DNA from: Maridesulfovibrio sp050916235
Lineage (GTDB): Bacteria; Desulfobacterota; Desulfovibrionia; Desulfovibrionales; Desulfovibrionaceae
Assembly (NCBI RefSeq): GCF_050916235.1
Contig: NZ_CP104854.1
Location: 2,852,001-2,916,000 of the forward strand
Length of the DNA stretch: 64,000 bases
Direction: 5' to 3'
Shown here: positions 60,356 to 64,000 of the stretch, one piece after another
Position numbering within the stretch: the stretch's first letter is position 1
Layout: each line of letters starts with the position of its first letter
Notes under the pieces: model-generated
Database searches by the model: none
What the model was told of the DNA's origin: nothing
The model's input: the letters and a program-made list of their open reading frames with translations, nothing else
Translations under genes and position numbers: made by a program

Positions 60356-61110
60356 GATGTATTTCTTATTTTATTGTTTGGATGTGTGGATACAAATTTG
60401 TATTGAAAAAGGGCAAAAAGCATAGAATCGCGCCCCTGTTCTCAGCAGGGTCGCGCTTTATCCCGTATCCGGCAGTGCCGGGCAATGTAATCTTTTTAAG
60501 CTGTAATCACTATGATGAATACGTAACAGCAAACGGAACGCGTGTTTTAGGCGGTCCGGCGGATGATTCCGGCTTGTCGGAATATCGGGGGTGACAACAA
60601 ATCAAAGCCACCCCGCGTATATGTGGAGGGCTTTTCGTACCGTAATTAATGTCCGGTATTGTTTGCGGGGACCGTCCGGTCATCGCGATCTACAAAAGGC
60701 GGGAAACGCAATAGGCAGATCGTACTTTCCCTGAAACAGCAGGCTCGCCTGCATAACTGGTCCCGAATTCTCGATAAGGTTTCAGGGGGAATCGTCACAT
60801 AAGGACGGAGTACGATTAAGGTACACTGCCCTTGGTTCAAATATTTGAGCGTCAAAGCTCAAAAACGACCGGATTTGGACGGACGCCACGAGCCATAAGC
60901 CTCGAAACGGTTTCTGGTCAAGGGTTTTCTTTGCAAAATCATGCGGCGGGTGGTTCTTCACGAGTGTATTTGATGGCTGATCGGCAGTTTTATGTTGTGC
61001 CGCCGGATGTGTAGGGGCTAGGATCAATGTTTGTTAACCGGCAAATATGATGAGAAATATTCAGGCAGTCCGTGTGGTGATCCGGTGTTGCCTGCTGAAG
61101 GAACAGCTGA
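60356..61110. other. 755-bp gene-poor region with structured elements
   Basis: No convincing protein gene is present. The helicase leader (minus) holds a GCGCGACCCTG/CAGGGGCGCG hairpin (60428-60457) and a perfect 14-bp palindrome ATACAAATTTGTAT (60390-60403). Further right are small hairpins at 60567-60584 and 60604-60636, the multi-branched fold at 60668-60764, and a TTGAGC/GCTCAA hairpin (60845-60862). Reading frames here are short and lack ribosome-binding sites. Confidence 0.45.
60668..60764 (+). ncRNA. Possible multi-branched structured RNA
   Basis: GGGACC (60668-60673) pairs with GGTCCC (60759-60764), closing a junction. Inside, CGATCT (60686-60691) pairs with AGATCG (60717-60722) and encloses GCG-GGAAA-CGC. 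A second arm is GCAGG-CTCG-CCTGC (60739-60752). Two arms and a closing stem in under 100 bases resemble a riboswitch or small RNA. No known class was matched. Strand is uncertain; the GAAA loop favours plus. Confidence 0.3.
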
Positions 61111-62250
61111 ATGTTAGAAAAAATTACTTCCTACGATCCTTATGACGTCTGGGCCACGCCGCTTTTCGGCAGGCTTAAGATGGATTACAATAACGGCCGG
61201 ATTCTGAGCCGTCCCCTGCTGGTGGCCTGCTACCTGATGGATTATATCTTCCCGCTGACTACCCGTAAAGTGCTCGGCTGTCCGAAGACCCTTTCCCCGC
61301 ATGTGCTGGCCCTGCATACCCTGATGGAGGGAAAGCGGATGTCTACCGTTCAGCGTGAAGCCGTTCTGGACAGGTTTGCGCAGATGAATGTGCTTGAGAA
61401 CGGTTGCGGCTGGGGGCTGCCTTTCCGCTGGTACTCCAAGCATGCCGTTTACAGCGACAGGATTCCGTACATCACCCACACTCCCTACGTGATGGAGGCA
61501 TTACTGGAGCTTGCCCGTGACGGGGCAGTTGCTGAGCGGTCCGTGGAGATGTTCAGTGGAACATGGAAGTTCATGGAGTCGCTGCGGATTATGGCTTCTG
61601 ATGAACGGCGGCTGGCCCTTTCGTATTCATCGGAGGAGGAAGGGCGGGTCGTGAACAATGCCCAGTCATATGCCGCACTTGCCTATGCACTGCATGCCGT
61701 GCATGGAGCCCCGGAACATCGCGCACATGCTGTGGAGCGTTGCCGCAGGTTGCTTGAGTGGGGGATCCGGGAACAGCGGGAAGACGGAAGTTGGCTTTAC
61801 TACGCTGATGACAGGCCGGGCAATTTCATCGATTGTTTTCATTCCTGCTTCATCATCAAGAATGTTTTCAAGGTGCTGGAACTGCTCCCGGAACTATCCA
61901 AAATGGTCGGGACAAGCATGGAACGGGCGGTCCGTTTTCTTGATGATAATTTTCTGGATCGGGACAGGCTGCTCTGCCGTCGTTTTGTGAATGAAGTCCG
62001 GCGGGATCTTTACCGCTGGGACATTTACGACCAGGCCGAATATCTGGGTGTGCTGATCGACCTCGGGCGGCTGGAAGAGGCCGGAGTTTTCCGGGAGTCT
62101 GTCCGCAGGCGTTTTTCTCGTGGCGGCAGGTGGTGGTGTCGTATCGATTACATCGGCCGCCGCTGGGGCAGGGGATTTCTGCGTTGGGGGATCATGCCCT
62201 TTCATTATCAGAGTGCCCGGCTGGATACGCTTTGCCGGGACAGGGGATAG
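61111..62250 (+). CDS. Alpha/alpha-barrel-like protein next to asparagine synthase
   Basis: This 379-residue soluble protein has repeating helical units with aromatic and Gly-rich loops (CGWGLPFRWYSKHAVYS, THTPYVMEALLELA, REDGSWLYYADDRPGNFIDCFHSCF). They resemble the terpene-cyclase/prenyltransferase or six-hairpin glycosidase toroids. Such proteins occur in polysaccharide clusters beside asparagine synthase-like genes. It lies three bases before asnB, so co-translation is likely. No catalytic motif is certain. Confidence 0.6.
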   Translation: MLEKITSYDPYDVWATPLFGRLKMDYNNGRILSRPLLVACYLMDYIFPLTTRKVLGCPKTLSPHVLALHTLMEGKRMSTVQREAVLDRFAQMNVLENGCGWGLPFRWYSKHAVYSDRIPYITHTPYVMEALLELARDGAVAERSVEMFSGTWKFMESLRIMASDERRLALSYSSEEEGRVVNNAQSYAALAYALHAVHGAPEHRAHAVERCRRLLEWGIREQREDGSWLYYADDRPGNFIDCFHSCFIIKNVFKVLELLPELSKMVGTSMERAVRFLDDNFLDRDRLLCRRFVNEVRRDLYRWDIYDQAEYLGVLIDLGRLEEAGVFRESVRRRFSRGGRWWCRIDYIGRRWGRGFLRWGIMPFHYQSARLDTLCRDRG

Positions 62251-62253
62251 CTT

Positions 62254-64000
62254 ATGTGCGGAATTATCGGGATAGTGCATCCGGGAAGCGTAAAACCTGA
62301 CGGGTCGGAAGGGCTCGCGGTTTCCGGGGCCATCGACCTTATAGGCCATCGCGGTCCTGACGGGCGCGGCGTGGAATCTGTCAATGTCGCCGGTCATGCG
62401 GTCGAGTTCGGGCATACTCGGCTTTCCATTCTTGATCTGTCTCCGGCCGGGGCCCAGCCCATGTTCAGCCGCGACCGCCGCTGGCTGGTGACCTTCAACG
62501 GCGAGATCTACAACCATATTTCCATTCGCGCGAATCTCGCCGGGCCGTTCCGGGGAACTTCCGACACCGAGACTCTGGTGGAGTCCCTTGCCGCATTCGG
62601 CCTGAGGCGGACCGTGGAGAAGCTCGACGGCATGTTCGCCTTTGCCGCGCTCGATACCGTGGAGGGGCGGCTGCATATCGTGCGCGATCCTTACGGCATC
62701 AAACCCGTATATTATACCGAACACGGGCCGCTGTGTTTTGCTTCGGAGATAAAGGCCCTGCTGGCATTGAGCGGTCTGGTTCCCGAACCGGATATGCAGG
62801 CCCTGCAGACTTACCTGACCCTGCGCTTTGTGCCTTCGCCGGCCACTGTTTTCAAGGGTGTGCAGAGGCTGCGTCCCGGGCATGTGCTTACATATGATCT
62901 TGCCGGGGGCAGCAGGGAAATTTCCAGTTACATCACGGAACAGAAGGACGTGTTTGCAGGAAGCCTTGCCGAGGCCTGCGACGAGTACCGCGACAGGCTG
63001 GAACAGGCGGTGCAGAGCCAGTTGCTCTCCGATGTGCCTGTCGGTGTGCTTCTTTCCGGCGGCATTGATTCGGCTCTTGTGGCGGCCATGGCGGTGCGGC
63101 ACAAGCCGGGGCTGGCCGGTTTTACTGTTGGTTTTGAGAAGGGCGTTTCCGAATGCGAGATTGATGATGCGGCCCATACTGCCGCCGTGCTGGGTATGAG
63201 ACATGAATATGTCCGGCTGGGAGCCGGGGACCTGCTCGATTGCGTGCAGGATGTGGCGAAGTCGGTGGAGGAGCCGCTGGGGACTACTTCCATGCTGGCC
63301 ATGTGGCATCTTTCCGCTCTGGCGCGGCGGGATGTTACCGTGGTGCTTACCGGGCAGGGCAGTGATGAACCCTGGGGCGGGTATCTTCTTTATCAGGCCG
63401 AGCTGCTGCGTGGCAGGATTCCCTTTCCCTCGCTGGTGGGCGGTCTTTCCGGGCTGGTTGACCGTATCCCCCGCCTGCCTGACGCTGTCTACCGGGGTAT
63501 GCACATGGTCGGCATAGCCGATGAGGCCGAACGGTTCTGTGAGGCCCGGGCTTTGTTCACTGCTGACGAACGGAAGCTGCTGACCGGAAGTCGCGACAGC
63601 GGACAGGCTGTAGCCGGAATCCGCTACTGGCTGGAGTCCCTGCGCGGGCTTGCCATGGAGTCGACCGAGAGGATGATGCGGGTTGATACGCGCATGAACC
63701 TGCCCGACGACCTGCTGCTTTACGGCGACAAGATAACCATGGCCGTGGCTCTTGAGGCCCGCGTTCCCATGCTTGATCTGCAGCTTATGAAATTTGTGAA
63801 TTCCCTGCCGCTTGAATATCGGGTGCGGCTTGGGCGGCGCAAGGTTGTTCATAAGGAGATGGCCCTGCGCTACCTGCCTTCAGAAATCGTGAACCGCCCG
63901 AAGAAGGGGTTCAAGATACCCTTCGGCACATTGGCCCGGACAGACTGGAAGGATTACCTGCACAGCGTGCTGCTGGGCAACGGTGCGAAATATCTTTCAG
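62254..64000 (+). CDS. asnB: Asparagine synthase (glutamine-hydrolysing), 3' end cut
   Basis: The frame starts ATG-TGC, giving the catalytic N-terminal Cys2, and runs open to the window end (about 582 residues). The glutaminase domain (about 1-200) has HRGPDGRG, GHTRLSILDLS and FNGEIYNH. The synthetase domain has the ATP-binding LLSGGIDSALVAA near 265, then GQGSDEPWGGY and DKITMAVALEARVPMLD. Cell-surface glycan amidation is possible for such clustered AsnB enzymes, so plain asparagine synthesis is not certain. The start lies three bases after the preceding stop. Confidence 0.93.
   Translation, partial: MCGIIGIVHPGSVKPDGSEGLAVSGAIDLIGHRGPDGRGVESVNVAGHAVEFGHTRLSILDLSPAGAQPMFSRDRRWLVTFNGEIYNHISIRANLAGPFRGTSDTETLVESLAAFGLRRTVEKLDGMFAFAALDTVEGRLHIVRDPYGIKPVYYTEHGPLCFASEIKALLALSGLVPEPDMQALQTYLTLRFVPSPATVFKGVQRLRPGHVLTYDLAGGSREISSYITEQKDVFAGSLAEACDEYRDRLEQAVQSQLLSDVPVGVLLSGGIDSALVAAMAVRHKPGLAGFTVGFEKGVSECEIDDAAHTAAVLGMRHEYVRLGAGDLLDCVQDVAKSVEEPLGTTSMLAMWHLSALARRDVTVVLTGQGSDEPWGGYLLYQAELLRGRIPFPSLVGGLSGLVDRIPRLPDAVYRGMHMVGIADEAERFCEARALFTADERKLLTGSRDSGQAVAGIRYWLESLRGLAMESTERMMRVDTRMNLPDDLLLYGDKITMAVALEARVPMLDLQLMKFVNSLPLEYRVRLGRRKVVHKEMALRYLPSEIVNRPKKGFKIPFGTLARTDWKDYLHSVLLGNGAKYLS

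Noticed and set aside
61894..63852. 652-codon open frame antisense to asnB
   Set aside because: The sense strand encodes a complete AsnB with all motifs. The antisense translation is His/Gln/Arg-rich without domains, so it is a shadow.
1..64000. CRISPR arrays, insertion sequences, prophage or integrase genes
   Set aside because: No direct-repeat/spacer pattern, transposase or integrase motif was seen. The repeats found are palindromic intergenic elements.

Overview
The window is a chromosomal segment of a sulfate-reducing deltaproteobacterium, most likely a marine member of the Desulfovibrionaceae. The main evidence is the dissimilatory sulfite reductase locus in the order dsrA, dsrB, dsrD and a cobyrinate-diamide-synthase-like amidase, which is the order I know from Desulfovibrio. 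A large multihaem cytochrome, a sodium-pump type oxaloacetate decarboxylase and CbiM cobalt/nickel uptake fit the same picture. No insertion sequence, phage gene, rRNA or CRISPR array was seen. One tRNA, tRNA-Leu(CAG), is present.

Layout. 1-5.3 kb: tail of an unknown gene, groEL/groES (minus), an HU gene, a MATE exporter and cbiM (minus). 5.3-7.1 kb: a gene-poor stretch with two small genes below normal calling thresholds (a 57-residue membrane peptide and a Cys-rich FeoB-associated peptide with a Fur-like site) and a possible small RNA. 7.1-12.7 kb: oxaloacetate decarboxylase alpha, gamma and beta, a 34-residue basic ORF, and a divergent PEP carboxykinase, so the oxaloacetate/pyruvate/PEP node is encoded together. 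12.7-15.8 kb: serine dehydratase, a DUF523 protein, a short hypothetical and a YkgJ-type Cys-cluster protein. 16.1-20.5 kb: dsrABD and the siroheme-amidase candidate. 20.5-22.2 kb: a hypothetical and lgt.

22.4-31.8 kb is the most striking accessory region. Three tandem paralogues each start with a FecR-like domain without a signal peptide, continue through a long acidic linker, and end in RTX calcium-binding repeats with a type I secretion-like C-terminus. 32-42 kb: a small membrane protein, a 1409-residue CoA-dehydratase-activase fusion overlapping a glutaminyl cyclase gene, a TPR protein, TrkA and a Uup-type ABC-F ATPase. 42-52 kb: an Hpt protein, a DAHP synthase-chorismate mutase fusion coupled to aroB, a cystathionine beta-lyase, TrkH, a glycosyltransferase, a PilZ protein, a lipoprotein and metF. 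51.7-58.4 kb: an exported Ser-rich protein, an SLC13 transporter, tRNA-Leu, and a two-gene operon in which two different cytochrome-bd-subunit-I-like membrane proteins are encoded together, one fused to an eight-haem c-type domain. 58.4-64 kb: an inverted pair of repeat elements, a DEAD-box helicase with a long structured upstream region, an alpha/alpha-barrel-like protein and an asparagine synthase cut by the window end.

The best candidates for undescribed biology are the FecR-RTX triplet, the paired bd-like/octahaem complex with a perfect palindrome over its putative promoter, a possible multi-branched RNA at 60.67-60.76 kb, and several families of intergenic palindromes, two of them perfect palindromes of 36 and 40 bp. 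Most gene calls rest on recognisable family motifs. Regulatory and RNA calls rest on hand-read motifs and pairing and are less certain.
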